A DNA stretch of 64,000 bases from CAVZTX01 sp963778375. Its GTDB lineage: Bacteria > Chloroflexota > Ktedonobacteria > Ktedonobacterales > Ktedonobacteraceae. The stretch is from assembly GCA_963778375.1 (NCBI GenBank), contig CAVZTX010000022.1:73890-137889 (forward strand), given 5' to 3'. Numbering within the stretch: position 1 is the first letter of the stretch; every line of letters begins with the position of its first letter. Below, piece after piece: positions 52,461 to 61,042 of this stretch. The position numbers were made by a program, and so were the translations under genes. The notes under the pieces are model-generated. The model saw only the letters and a program-made list of their open reading frames with translations. It was not told the DNA's origin and made no database searches.

Positions 52461-55400
52461 ATGCCTATAGCAGAGACAGTCTTGGCAACCATAGCACAGA
52501 AGGTGTTTAAATATGCTCTCGACCAGGGGCAGAGTAAGGTGGTGGATTGGGCGCGCGATAAGCTGGGACTGGAGCCTAAACAACAGGCGTTCAAACGGGC
52601 GTTGGGCAAGGCTTATAAAAGGTTTGAGAAGCAGCACCCGGAATGGGCGGCTGAGTTGTTCAATGCGAGCTTTTTGGAGCACGAGGGTGCGCCAATATTG
52701 GCTGAGTTTTTGGTGCGAGATGGGCATCCGAATCCGAGCGAACTGGCGATATGTTGGGCCGATTCGCTGAATATTGGCAAGCCTGAGCGACGGACGACGC
52801 TGGTGAGGGAGTTGGAGCCAGCAGCAAACGATTTTTTAGATGATATGGTGCGGGCGCTGAAGGCTGAGGCGGAACTGCAGGATTTGAATGATAGCCGGAC
52901 GTTTGAGCAGCTTGCGAGTGATCTGAAGGCGATCCGGCGCAAGTTAGAGGCGGAGGAGGCGACAGCGGGGACGCGTCGGGATTACTTGCACTGGCTGATT
53001 GAGCGCAATTTGTACCTGGATCCGCGAGGGACGTTTCAGACGCAGCGGCAGGTGCAGGTGAAATTGGACGAGGTGTATATTTCGCTGAGGGCACAGCGGG
53101 ATAAGACGCCAGGGGAGGTGGACCGCCGGCTGCTGGAAAAGGAACTGGCGGAATTGGAGGCAAAGACGGCCAGTACACGTCTGCGGGCCGAGGAGATAGA
53201 GGATCAACGCGAGCATTTGCTGGCGCGGATTGAGGGACGGCTGATCGATGCTAAAAATGTGCCAGGGGAGGTATTGGAACTGGCCGAGGTGGTTAAACGT
53301 CATGAGCGGGTGGTGATCCTGGGCGATCCGGGGAGCGGTAAAAGTACGCTGCTGCGATACCTGGCACTCAAGCATGCGCAGGCATTGTATAACGGTCGAA
53401 GTGAGGCAGGGGCTGATCTGGGGGTTGTGCGTTTTCCCATACTTATTCGTATCGCGGATTACGCTGAACATGGGATGCCGAAGGGGAAATCGCTGAGTGA
53501 GTTTCTGGCAGATTACTATACGCTGCATGAGTGCCCGAAGTCTGGAGTGGCCGATTTGCTGGCAAGTGAGTTGAAGCTACGGGAAACTGCCTGGTGCTGT
53601 TGGATGGGCTTGATGAAATTGTGAATGCGGATGATAGGCGGAAAGTAGTAGAGCGCATCGAGGATTTTGTGCGCTATCATGGCAATCGGCCTAATCGCTT
53701 TGTGATTACCAGTCGGATTGCTGGCTATCGCAGCGCCCAGTTAGGGGAGCCGTTTGCGCACTACACAGTGCAGGAGATGGATGAGACGCAGATACGCCGC
53801 TTCCTGGAACGCTGGTGTACGGCGGTTGAGGCAGCGCAAACGCCGGATTTATCAGCGGAGGCACGGCAGGTGGTGGCACAACGTGAGATTGACGCGATTA
53901 TGAAGGCGGTGAAAACATCGCCAGGGGTACAACGGCTGGCAGCTAATCCGCTGCTTTTGCGCACGCTGGCGTTGATTCACCGGACGGGTGCGCAGTTGCC
54001 ACAGAGGCGCATCGAATTATATAAACTGGCAGCAGATACGCTGGCTCGCACGTGGCGCACTGCCCAAGGAGTGCCAGAGTCAGAACTGGTGGAGGATAGA
54101 TATCTGACTCGATTGCTGGGGAGATTGGCCTACTGGCTGCATAGCGAAGAAGTCTACAGGTATTGCTACTGAACAAGAGGTTTATAGAGAACTGGGGCAA
54201 GAATGGGCACGCATCAAGGGATTAAACTGGGAGGAAGATAACCTAGATATTGAGGGCGAGGTTAAAAAATTCCTGCGGGCGGTACGCGAACATACGGGTA
54301 TCTTTGTGGAGCGAGCACCTAGGCGCTATGGTTTCATGCATCTGACCTTTGAGGAATATTATGCTGCTCGCTACCTGGTTGCACGCAGCAAAGAGCGGGC
54401 AAAGCTGATTCGCAAGCACCTGCATCAACCACGTTGGGAAGAGCCGATTTTGTTGGCGCTAGGATTTGTAGGGTTAGATTCTCCTGATGATGCTGCGGAG
54501 TTGCTGGAGACGGCGATTATGGCGGAGGGTGAGGAAGCGGAGGAGCTTGGGTTTAGGCCTAGTCCATATGAGGATCTGCTTAGGGAGAGATTTTTTGTTC
54601 GCGTTGCGGTGTTTGGGAGATAATATTCCTGCGAGGCCGAGGTTTATGAAGAGGTTGGTGGGGCGATTGGTTGATGAGCTACTGCATCGAGCTGGTGCTG
54701 GTAAGTTTAGTCGTTATCTGCAAGCGCTGTATCAAAGACTGGAATACATAAAAGAGTGTGAGGTAGCAACAGCTTTGCTTCCCTTATTTATTACTGCTCT
54801 ACACAGCGCTGATTTCAGTGTATCTAGTAGGGCAGCAGAGAGTTTGAGCTATATAGGTCAGGTTCCATCCGAGGTGATCTCTCCTCTCATCACCGCTTTA
54901 TACAGCACAGATCAATGGATCCGCAGTAAAGCAATAGAGAATTTGAGCGTATTGACCCGAGCCTCACCTGAAGCCGTAACTGCCCTGCTAGATACCCTAA
55001 AAGATGTAGACGCAAGTATGCGTTTAAGTATAGTATTCGGTTTAGAACAATTGGATCAGCCGCCGGTGGAGGTGGTGACTGCCTTATTTCATTTGCTGGA
55101 TGATGCTAGTGAAAACGTGTGCATAATGGCAGCAAATAGTCTAGGGAAATTAGGTCAGGCTTCCACCAGCATTATCAAGACTCTTCTCAGCTCTCTCGCT
55201 AATGAGCATGTTTCTACGCGCTTCCAAATCTATGCGACACGCGCTTTGGTGAACTCGGATCAACGATCACCTGAAGTTTTGAACCTCTTGTTCACTTCTC
55301 TTACCCATAAGAATGCTAGTGTGCGATATTACGCGGCTTACGGATTAGGAGGATTAGCTCAGCCATCCATAGACGTTATAATTGCGTTGCTTCATGCAAT

Positions 55401-56025
55401 CAATGATAATGATGATGTTGAAGTCCGTTGGCAGGCAGCACGAAGCTTGGGGAGGCTAGGTCAGCCTTCTAGTGAAGTTGTAACTGCCTTGCTGCGACTC
55501 CTCAATGAAGACGATGGAAGAGTACGCTACTGGGCTGCGTATAGTCTCGGACAACTCAGTCAGTCTTCAGAGAGCTTTGTACCCTCTCTACTCAGTACCA
55601 TCTCGAATGACAACTCGCCTGCATGCTTTGAGGCCGCTCTAGCTTTAGGTAAATTAAATCAATTGTCAGATGAGGTAATGGTGATACTATCGGATGGAGT
55701 ACTTAAAGCTGATGATGCACTTACACGGTGGGATTCAGCCCGACTTCTAGGCCAAGTAGGGAGAGGCGACGAGTTGACAATCCAATGTCTTTTAAGTGGG
55801 TTGCTAAATGATGAGCGTCAGGTACGGGATGCCTGTGCGGAAGCCTTAGCACAGCTAGGGCATCGTTTCCCTAGCATTAAGGAAACGATTGCAGAAAAAT
55901 TGTTCCAGGCTATTGAAGATCCAGAGTTTGATAAAACTGATTCTATTTTAAGACGTTCTGGACATGACTACGCTTATGAGGGTTTGTGGTTGCTGATGGT
56001 TGGTGGGGAGATTGATGGTGAATAG
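52461..56025 (+). pseudogene. NACHT-HEAT NLR-like protein gene, broken by three frameshifts
   Basis: Once corrected, one protein of about 1,190 residues: an N-terminal helical region and coiled coil (to about 270), NACHT NTPase (Walker A GDPGSGKST 288-296; Walker B CLVLLDGLDEIVN; sensor ITSRIAGYR; NPLLLRTLALIH), a winged-helix-like part (FMHLTFEEYYAARYLVARS) and at least eight HEAT repeats. This is the plan of bacterial NLR-like defence proteins (Avs/bNACHT type), which sense phage and trigger cell death. Breaks: one G lost at 53581-53583, one base gained near 54147, one G gained at 54608-54609. It lies exactly between two IS elements. AAAGGTG precedes the ATG. Confidence 0.85.
54610..56025 (+). 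CDS. HEAT-repeat C-terminal part of the NACHT protein
   Basis: The last, longest frame of the broken gene, in which the sensor domain is intact. Repeats of about 33 residues recur: VRYYAAYGLGGLAQPSIDVI, VEVRWQAARSLGRLGQPSSEV, VRYWAAYSLGQLSQSSESF, each a helical pair ending L(G/R)xLGQPS. Such regular solenoids bind proteins or peptides and would recognise the trigger. The open frame begins at 54487 but its first 40 residues overlap the preceding frame and look non-coding. Confidence 0.8.
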   Translation, partial: CLGDNIPARPRFMKRLVGRLVDELLHRAGAGKFSRYLQALYQRLEYIKECEVATALLPLFITALHSADFSVSSRAAESLSYIGQVPSEVISPLITALYSTDQWIRSKAIENLSVLTRASPEAVTALLDTLKDVDASMRLSIVFGLEQLDQPPVEVVTALFHLLDDASENVCIMAANSLGKLGQASTSIIKTLLSSLANEHVSTRFQIYATRALVNSDQRSPEVLNLLFTSLTHKNASVRYYAAYGLGGLAQPSIDVIIALLHAINDNDDVEVRWQAARSLGRLGQPSSEVVTALLRLLNEDDGRVRYWAAYSLGQLSQSSESFVPSLLSTISNDNSPACFEAALALGKLNQLSDEVMVILSDGVLKADDALTRWDSARLLGQVGRGDELTIQCLLSGLLNDERQVRDACAEALAQLGHRFPSIKETIAEKLFQAIEDPEFDKTDSILRRSGHDYAYEGLWLLMVGGEIDGE

Positions 56026-56072
56026 AGGCTGTGCATTTCAGGAGATCGTGAAGATTGAGCGAATCCTGAAAC

Positions 56073-56089
56073 GGGCGGACACAAGGTCC
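56073..56089 (+). repeat. Left part of a palindromic repeat split by the second IS
   Basis: GGGCGGACACAAGGTCC, followed by the IS end. The partner tail (cccgcccctacgg) resumes downstream at 57603. The copy at 18403 (GGGCGGAC...GTCCGCCCC) is a close intact version. Confidence 0.65.
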
Positions 56090-57569
56090 CAATACCGTTC
56101 AAATAAGAAGGAGATCATGGGCCTGGAGGCCTTTGAGATGGATGCCTGGACCATGCCAGGGCCGTTTGCGACGAAAGGCAGAGAGGGGACGTTTGACCAC
56201 ACGCGCCTCAAAACGTAAGCGACGAGGCGGTAAGAGGTCAACGCGCAGAGCGGCGAGCAGGCGCTGCAGTAAGACGGCATGGTCGCAAGGAGCTAGCAAG
56301 GCGAACTCGTAGATGGCAGTATCGATGGCCTGCAGGGCCACGCTGAAAGTGAGGCGATCGGGGTCCAGGTCGGCTTGCAGAGCGGCTTGATGCATGAGAA
56401 AGCGGATGGCATACTGAGCCAAGAGCAAGCCATAGAGCTCTTGGAGTACGCCTGCAGGGGTGCGACTGCGTAAGGGCATGTTGGCCAAGCGCTGATGGGT
56501 TTTCTGCTCATCAATGGCCAATTCCACTTCCCAGCGTTCGTGATAGAGCAGCAATACCTCGTGGGCCGGAGCCGTGCGAGGATTGAGCAAGGTGGTCACC
56601 AAGCGGCCGTGCTGCCAGGAACCGGGCACCTGCGGAGCGGCGATGTGGTAAGGGATGACGCGCAATAAGAGCGGCTGACGGGTGGGACCTGAGGTCGGAA
56701 ATAACCAGGCGAGATAGCTGCCATCCTGCAAGCGCCGGTAGGGCTTGGTCAAGACATGGCTTTCTAAGCGGCTGAGCGCATGGGCGCGCTGCTGACGCAG
56801 CCCATGCAGCAAGGCGCCGCTGAAGAGACCACGATCCAGCAGAACAAGCATCCCTGCCTGGATGCTGCGCACCAGCGGCCAAGCTAAGCGATGCTCACTG
56901 ACGCGGCACGGCCCCAGCAGAGCATCGACGATCGCATGGGTGGCACATTCGGCCAGATAGAGACAGCGCACCTGGGGAAAGGGGCTCCTGTTCTTGCCAC
57001 TGCTAATACGGCCAAAGAAATTGACGTTGGCGGGCGTCTCGGCCACATCTTGCAGGGTGCCATCGAGGGCCAGCAGCCGAAAGCCACGCCAGAAGGCTCC
57101 TTTGGTCTGCGCCGTGGCCATCGGATGGCAGACCCGCCGAAAGAGCCGACGCAGCGGGGTGGTTCCCAACTGCGTCCGGCGCGAACTCAAGGCCCCTTTC
57201 CCTGGGAGCACCAAGTTAGCATCCGGCCACAAGAAACGCAAGGCGCGCACCAGTTGTCGGAAGACTGCTGCCAGCGACAAGCGTGGATACAGGCTCAGGG
57301 CGATTACCAAATAGACTACGGCACTCATCGTGAGTTTGCGAACACGCTGTTCCATCGCATGGCACTCGTTGAGAACTTGGTTGACGGTCTCAAGCGGATA
57401 CAGCTCGCTGAACACGTCCAGGTTGATGGCGTGGCAGAACTTGTCATCCGCATTCCATTGACGTAAGCTAAAGGGCATCAGGCGGTTCCTTTCCGGTGAC
57501 ATCTTGAAGACGTTCGTTTCCTCAGTATGTCACATCGGAACCTTCTTGCTCTTATTTGAACGGTATTGG
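56089..57569 (-). mobile_element. IS4-family insertion sequence, intact, 10- to 12-bp target duplication
   Basis: About 1.48 kb with one transposase gene. Terminal inverted repeats: CCAATACCGTTCAAATAAGA at both ends (20 bp, the right end read inward). The direct repeat outside is GACACAAGGTCC (56078-56089 and 57569-57580) if the ends are CAATAC, or ACACAAGGTC if they are CCAATAC. It has inserted into a dispersed palindromic repeat. Confidence 0.88.
56099..57478 (-). CDS. IS4-family DDE transposase (second element)
   Basis: A 459-residue transposase with an N-terminal IS4-type helical domain (NADDKFCHAINLDVFSELYP). DDE residues: RLLALDGTLQDVAE, VLLDRGLFSGALLHG and YHERWEVELAIDEQKTHQRL. An insertion with a beta-rich domain separates the second D from the E. 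The start at 57478 has AAGGA upstream; an ATG eight codons earlier (57502) is the alternative. Intact frame; unrelated at the sequence level to the first IS. Confidence 0.9.
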   Translation of the reverse strand: MPFSLRQWNADDKFCHAINLDVFSELYPLETVNQVLNECHAMEQRVRKLTMSAVVYLVIALSLYPRLSLAAVFRQLVRALRFLWPDANLVLPGKGALSSRRTQLGTTPLRRLFRRVCHPMATAQTKGAFWRGFRLLALDGTLQDVAETPANVNFFGRISSGKNRSPFPQVRCLYLAECATHAIVDALLGPCRVSEHRLAWPLVRSIQAGMLVLLDRGLFSGALLHGLRQQRAHALSRLESHVLTKPYRRLQDGSYLAWLFPTSGPTRQPLLLRVIPYHIAAPQVPGSWQHGRLVTTLLNPRTAPAHEVLLLYHERWEVELAIDEQKTHQRLANMPLRSRTPAGVLQELYGLLLAQYAIRFLMHQAALQADLDPDRLTFSVALQAIDTAIYEFALLAPCDHAVLLQRLLAALRVDLLPPRRLRFEARVVKRPLSAFRRKRPWHGPGIHLKGLQAHDLLLI

Positions 57570-57639
57570 ACACAAGGTCCCCCACTCCGCGCAACACCAC
57601 TCCCGCCCCTACGGATGTTGATGGCATTATCGGAAAATA

Positions 57640-58320
57640 CTAGATTATCTTCCGTTCGCGGGCCATGTTGGCGGCCTGGGTGCGGTTTTCGGCGTGGAGT
57701 TTGCTGAGGATGTTGGAGACGTGGTTTTTGACGGTGCCTTCGGCGAGGACGAGTTTGTCGGCGATGTCGCGGTTGCTGGCTCCGGCGGCGAGGAGTTTGA
57801 GGACTTCGATTTCGCGGGTGCTGAGTTCTTCTTCGGTGAGTTGGGAGGGTGAGTTGGTGGGAGTGGAGATGGGACGGCCTTTGCGACCGAATTCGAGGAG
57901 GAGTTTGCTGGCGACGGTGGGTTGGATGAAGGGTTCGCCGGCGTGGACTTTGCGGATGGTGGAGGTGAGTTCGTTGGCGGGTACGTCTTTGAGGAGGTAG
58001 CCCATGGCTCCGGCTTTGATGGCTTCGAAGACGTAGTCGTCGTAGTCGAAGGTGGTGAGGATGATGACGCGTGCTCCGGGATGAGCGGTGGTGATGGCGG
58101 CGGTTGCCTGGACGCCATTTTTGCGGGGCATCTGGATGTCCATGAGGACGATGTCGGGGCCGTTGTTTTGTTGTTGGAGGTCGTTGTAGCGTTGGATGGC
58201 TTCTTCGCCGTCGGCGGCTTCGCCGACGACCTGGAAGCCGGGTTCGAGTTCGAGGACGGTGTGGAGGCCCTGGCGCATGAGGGTTTGGTCTTCGCAGAGT
58301 AGGATGCGGATGGTGTCCAT
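57640..58320 (-). CDS. NarL/LuxR-family response regulator
   Basis: A 226-residue regulator. The receiver has the acidic pair CED, phospho-acceptor Asp61 (DIVLMDIQMP), and Lys in GYLLKDVP. The C-terminal LuxR-type HTH reads LSTREIEVLKLLAAGASNRDIADKLVLAEGTVKNHV. It would be phosphorylated by a sensor kinase encoded elsewhere and bind DNA. It ends 60 bp from the second IS. Codon use is strongly biased to G/C-ending codons. Confidence 0.93.
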   Translation of the reverse strand: MDTIRILLCEDQTLMRQGLHTVLELEPGFQVVGEAADGEEAIQRYNDLQQQNNGPDIVLMDIQMPRKNGVQATAAITTAHPGARVIILTTFDYDDYVFEAIKAGAMGYLLKDVPANELTSTIRKVHAGEPFIQPTVASKLLLEFGRKGRPISTPTNSPSQLTEEELSTREIEVLKLLAAGASNRDIADKLVLAEGTVKNHVSNILSKLHAENRTQAANMARERKII

Positions 58321-58352
58321 GGTGGCGGTTCTCCTTAGTTAATTAAAGAATT

Positions 58353-58400
58353 TTCGGGGACACCCCGAACCCCGGCAAAGGGCTGCTGCCCTCTGCACTC
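58353..58400. repeat. Hairpin pair CGGGG-ACA-CCCCG and AGGGC-TGCT-GCCCT
   Basis: Two adjacent short stems and the word CTCTGCACTCC in the 281-bp gap between the two minus-strand genes. Similar strings are, from memory, a common dispersed repeat of Chloroflexota-like genomes. It may also act as a terminator of the upstream gene. Confidence 0.45.
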
Positions 58401-58537
58401 CTGCTTTACCTCTTAGAGGCGAAGTCCCTTGCACTCCTATTCTGCCTGATAAGGGTGTACTTGTCAACAGGGGCGAGATGATATTCGTTCGGTTTACCTG
58501 GAGAGGTAGGAATGCACGAGGACGTCCAGCGCTACCC

Positions 58538-58563
58538 GGGCGACCATAAAGGCCCACCCCTAC
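58538..58563 (+). repeat. GGGC...GGCCCACCCCTAC palindromic repeat
   Basis: A decayed copy (GGGCGACCATAAAGGCCC then ACCCCTACGG) in the same gap. Tail orientation is as elsewhere. Confidence 0.6.
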
Positions 58564-58601
58564 GGACAGTTGAGGAGATTTTGGGAAATTGACGCTGGGG
58601 T

Positions 58602-59356
58602 TTAGGGGTGCCAGTGCCAGCAGGTGAGGGTGCAGTTGTGGCCTTCGGTGGCGAGGGCGGAGGCGTAGTTGGGGATGGGAGGGAGGTCGTGGAGGGTCCA
58701 GCGAATGGGGGCCTGGGGGTCTTCGCGGCTGTTGAGGAGGGCAGGGGGTTGGCCGGGGAGGAGGGAGACGTCGAATTGGTCGAGGGGGATGTAGATGCCT
58801 TTGCCTCGGGCTTTGATGTAGGCTTCTTTACGGGACCAGCAGTTGTAGAAGGCGTCGTGTTTGAGTGGGTCAGGTAGGGAGTAGAGGGCGGCTTGTTCGT
58901 TGGGGGAGAAGCTGACGCGGGCGAGGGCGTCGTAGTCGATGCCGGGACGCTTGTATTCGATGTCGATGCCGACGTGACGGGTGTAGGTGAAGGCGTAGAG
59001 TGCGAGGTCCTGGGAGTGGGAGAGGTTGAATTGCAGAGGGGTGGGTAGGGTTGGATGTGTTAGGAATGGTTTGCCGTAGGGGTTGGTGTCAAAGTCGAGG
59101 AGGTGGGGATCTGTTTTGAGGTAGCGGGCGAGGAGGATGCGGAGGACGGCGCGGGCTACTATCCAGCGGGTGCTGTCTTTGGCGAAGTGGAACGATGCGG
59201 CTCTGGTTTGTTCTTTTCGGAGAGGGTGGATGTGAGTTGTTGGAAGGTGGATTTGGGGACGACTAAGGGGGTTTGCCAGACATGGATTTCGTCTGAGTGC
59301 AGTTGGAAGGTGGAGGGTGGAGTATTCCATTGTTGGGAGTGAGATGGTATGAGCAT
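58602..59356 (-). pseudogene. Sfp-type 4'-phosphopantetheinyl transferase, frameshifted
   Basis: Transfers the phosphopantetheine arm of CoA to carrier proteins. The C-terminal part is clear: NLSHSQDLALYAFTYTRHVG IDIEY (Mg-binding Asp and Glu) and FYNCWSRKEAYIKARGKGI. The N-terminal part (HVWQTPLVVPKSTFQQLTSTLSEK) lies in another frame; one A is missing in the minus-strand AAAA at 59217-59214, and restoring it gives LSEKEQTRAASFHFAKD, as expected. Homopolymer deletion or error. The start at 59356 follows GAGGAG; 40 bp behind the response regulator. No PKS or NRPS genes are near. Confidence 0.85.
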
Positions 59357-59396
59357 TGACTCCTCTTTAATTTGTGCTGAAGATTGCATAATTCGG

Positions 59397-60152
59397 TTAT
59401 ATCAGGCCTTTGCGCATGACTTCGGCGACGGCCTGGGCGCGATCGGCGACCTGGAGTTTGCGGTAGATGTCTTGCAACTTGCGTTTGACGGTGATTTCGC
59501 TCCAGAATTTGCGGGATGCGATTTCTTTGTTGCTGCATCCTTCGGCGGCCAGTCGGACGATTTCGATTTCGACGGTGTTAAGGCCGGAACGGAGACGGTT
59601 CTGGGTTTTGGTGAGGCGGTTAAATTCATTGAGGACTTGTGTGACGGCGTGGGGATCGCCGATGACGCGCTCACCTTGTTGGACGGCTCGCAGCGCAGAG
59701 ATCAGGTCGTCAACGGGCATGGTTTTCAGGAGATAGCCGTGTACGCCCATGCGAATAGCGTCGAAGAGCAGGTTTTCTTCGCTGTAGCCTGTGAACATAA
59801 CGATGTGGGTGTTGGGGCAAATGTGCTGTAGTTGCTTGGCTATATCCAGCCCGTTGGTTTTGCCTAAGAAGATGTTGAGCAGGACGATATCGGGCTGTAA
59901 CTCCATGGCGAGCGTGACGGCGGCTTTGCTATTTCCGGCTTCTCCTACGACCTCGAAGTCATCTTCCTGGGCGAGGATCAGGCAGAGACCCTGGCGCAGA
60001 ACTTCGTGGTCGTCTACTAATAGTATGCGAATACGTTTCATTGCGGGATCTGCTGAATTTGTAGACTGTGTTTGATGCGATACTTGCGATTCTTCCATAG
60101 CCTTTGTGCTCTCCATGCTGAGTAAATAGAGCAATATGTTTGCCAGGGACAC
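59397..60152 (-). CDS. LuxR-family response regulator without phospho-acceptor Asp
   Basis: A receiver plus LuxR-type HTH (TVEIEIVRLAAEGCSNKEIASRKFW). The acidic pair (LLVDDHE) and Lys (GYLLKTMP) are present, but the phospho-acceptor site reads DIVLLNIFLG: Asn93 replaces Asp (codon AAC at 59876-59874). It cannot be phosphorylated in the normal way. An N-terminal extension of about 37 residues precedes MKRIRILLVDDHE; the start is uncertain (GTG 60152, ATG 60116 or ATG 60041). PPTase gene lies 40 bp downstream. Confidence 0.88.
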   Translation of the reverse strand: MSLANILLYLLSMESTKAMEESQVSHQTQSTNSADPAMKRIRILLVDDHEVLRQGLCLILAQEDDFEVVGEAGNSKAAVTLAMELQPDIVLLNIFLGKTNGLDIAKQLQHICPNTHIVMFTGYSEENLLFDAIRMGVHGYLLKTMPVDDLISALRAVQQGERVIGDPHAVTQVLNEFNRLTKTQNRLRSGLNTVEIEIVRLAAEGCSNKEIASRKFWSEITVKRKLQDIYRKLQVADRAQAVAEVMRKGLI

Positions 60153-60394
60153 ACTCGATGAGTATCCCCAGCGTTGGATTACGAGAAGGTTAAAAGGCAG
60201 ATGGCATACTACATCCAGGAATGTTTCCTATGCATTAGTATGAACTTATACGATTATTACTATTAGCACATCAGCACATACGTTGGTACTACAGGCCTAT
60301 TTTATCATATGAAGCTGAAAGATTCTATGAAATTTTACCATTCAGCGCCAAGGAACCGGTCGTCCTCTGCACCCTGCTTCATACATTCATGTTT

Positions 60395-61024
60395 CTAATC
60401 GCTCACCATGGGTAATTGGTGCAGGTAGGTATTGTCGGTGATTTGTTTGAGCATAAAATCCGCGACGTCGGCACGTGAGATGCGCGCCCCGGTATTGACG
60501 CCAACCCAGCCAACGCGATACTTGCCGGTATGTGGACCTTCGTTGAGCATGGGACCACGCACAACAACCCAATCAAGTGGACTTTGCTTGATAATCTCGA
60601 CATAGCGTTCGGCATCCTTCAACACGTCACCGGACATTGTTTTGAGGGCAAACTTGATGAGGTGATTCATCAATTTGGGTTGATCCTGGGGAGCGTCTAC
60701 ACCGGCACCTGTCAACGTTACCAGGCGTTTGACGCCGTACTTCTGCATAGCGGTGACAATGTTCTCGATGGCTACTGTCTGCATATTTTTGGGCGAAGCT
60801 TTGTTTGGTCCAAGGACGCTAATTACGGCATCTGTTCCCTGGATGGTCTTTTCAACGTCATCAGGGTTCATAGCATCGCCTTGTACTAATGTGAGGCGAG
60901 GATGCTGGATGGACATCTTCGCAGGTGTACGTACCAGGGCATTTACTTCATAGTCAGCATCTAGTGCTTGCTGAAGCAGTGGAAGGCCAGTGCGTCCGGT
61001 GGATCCAAAGATCGCTAATTTCAT
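60395..61024 (-). CDS. NAD(P)-binding NmrA/SDR-like reductase
   Basis: A 209-residue single-domain Rossmann protein. The dinucleotide loop is IFGSTGRTG, followed by VISVLGPN and VKRLVTLTGAGV. It resembles atypical SDR (flavin/biliverdin reductase-B-like) proteins. The catalytic Tyr-x-x-x-Lys is not evident, so it may bind NADP for sensing or reduce a quinone or flavin. It ends 18 bp before the end region of the next membrane-protein gene. The 242-bp gap upstream of its end (60153-60394) shows nothing. Confidence 0.85.
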   Translation of the reverse strand: MKLAIFGSTGRTGLPLLQQALDADYEVNALVRTPAKMSIQHPRLTLVQGDAMNPDDVEKTIQGTDAVISVLGPNKASPKNMQTVAIENIVTAMQKYGVKRLVTLTGAGVDAPQDQPKLMNHLIKFALKTMSGDVLKDAERYVEIIKQSPLDWVVVRGPMLNEGPHTGKYRVGWVGVNTGARISRADVADFMLKQITDNTYLHQLPMVSD

Positions 61025-61042
61025 AAGTGTTCTCCTTTTTAC

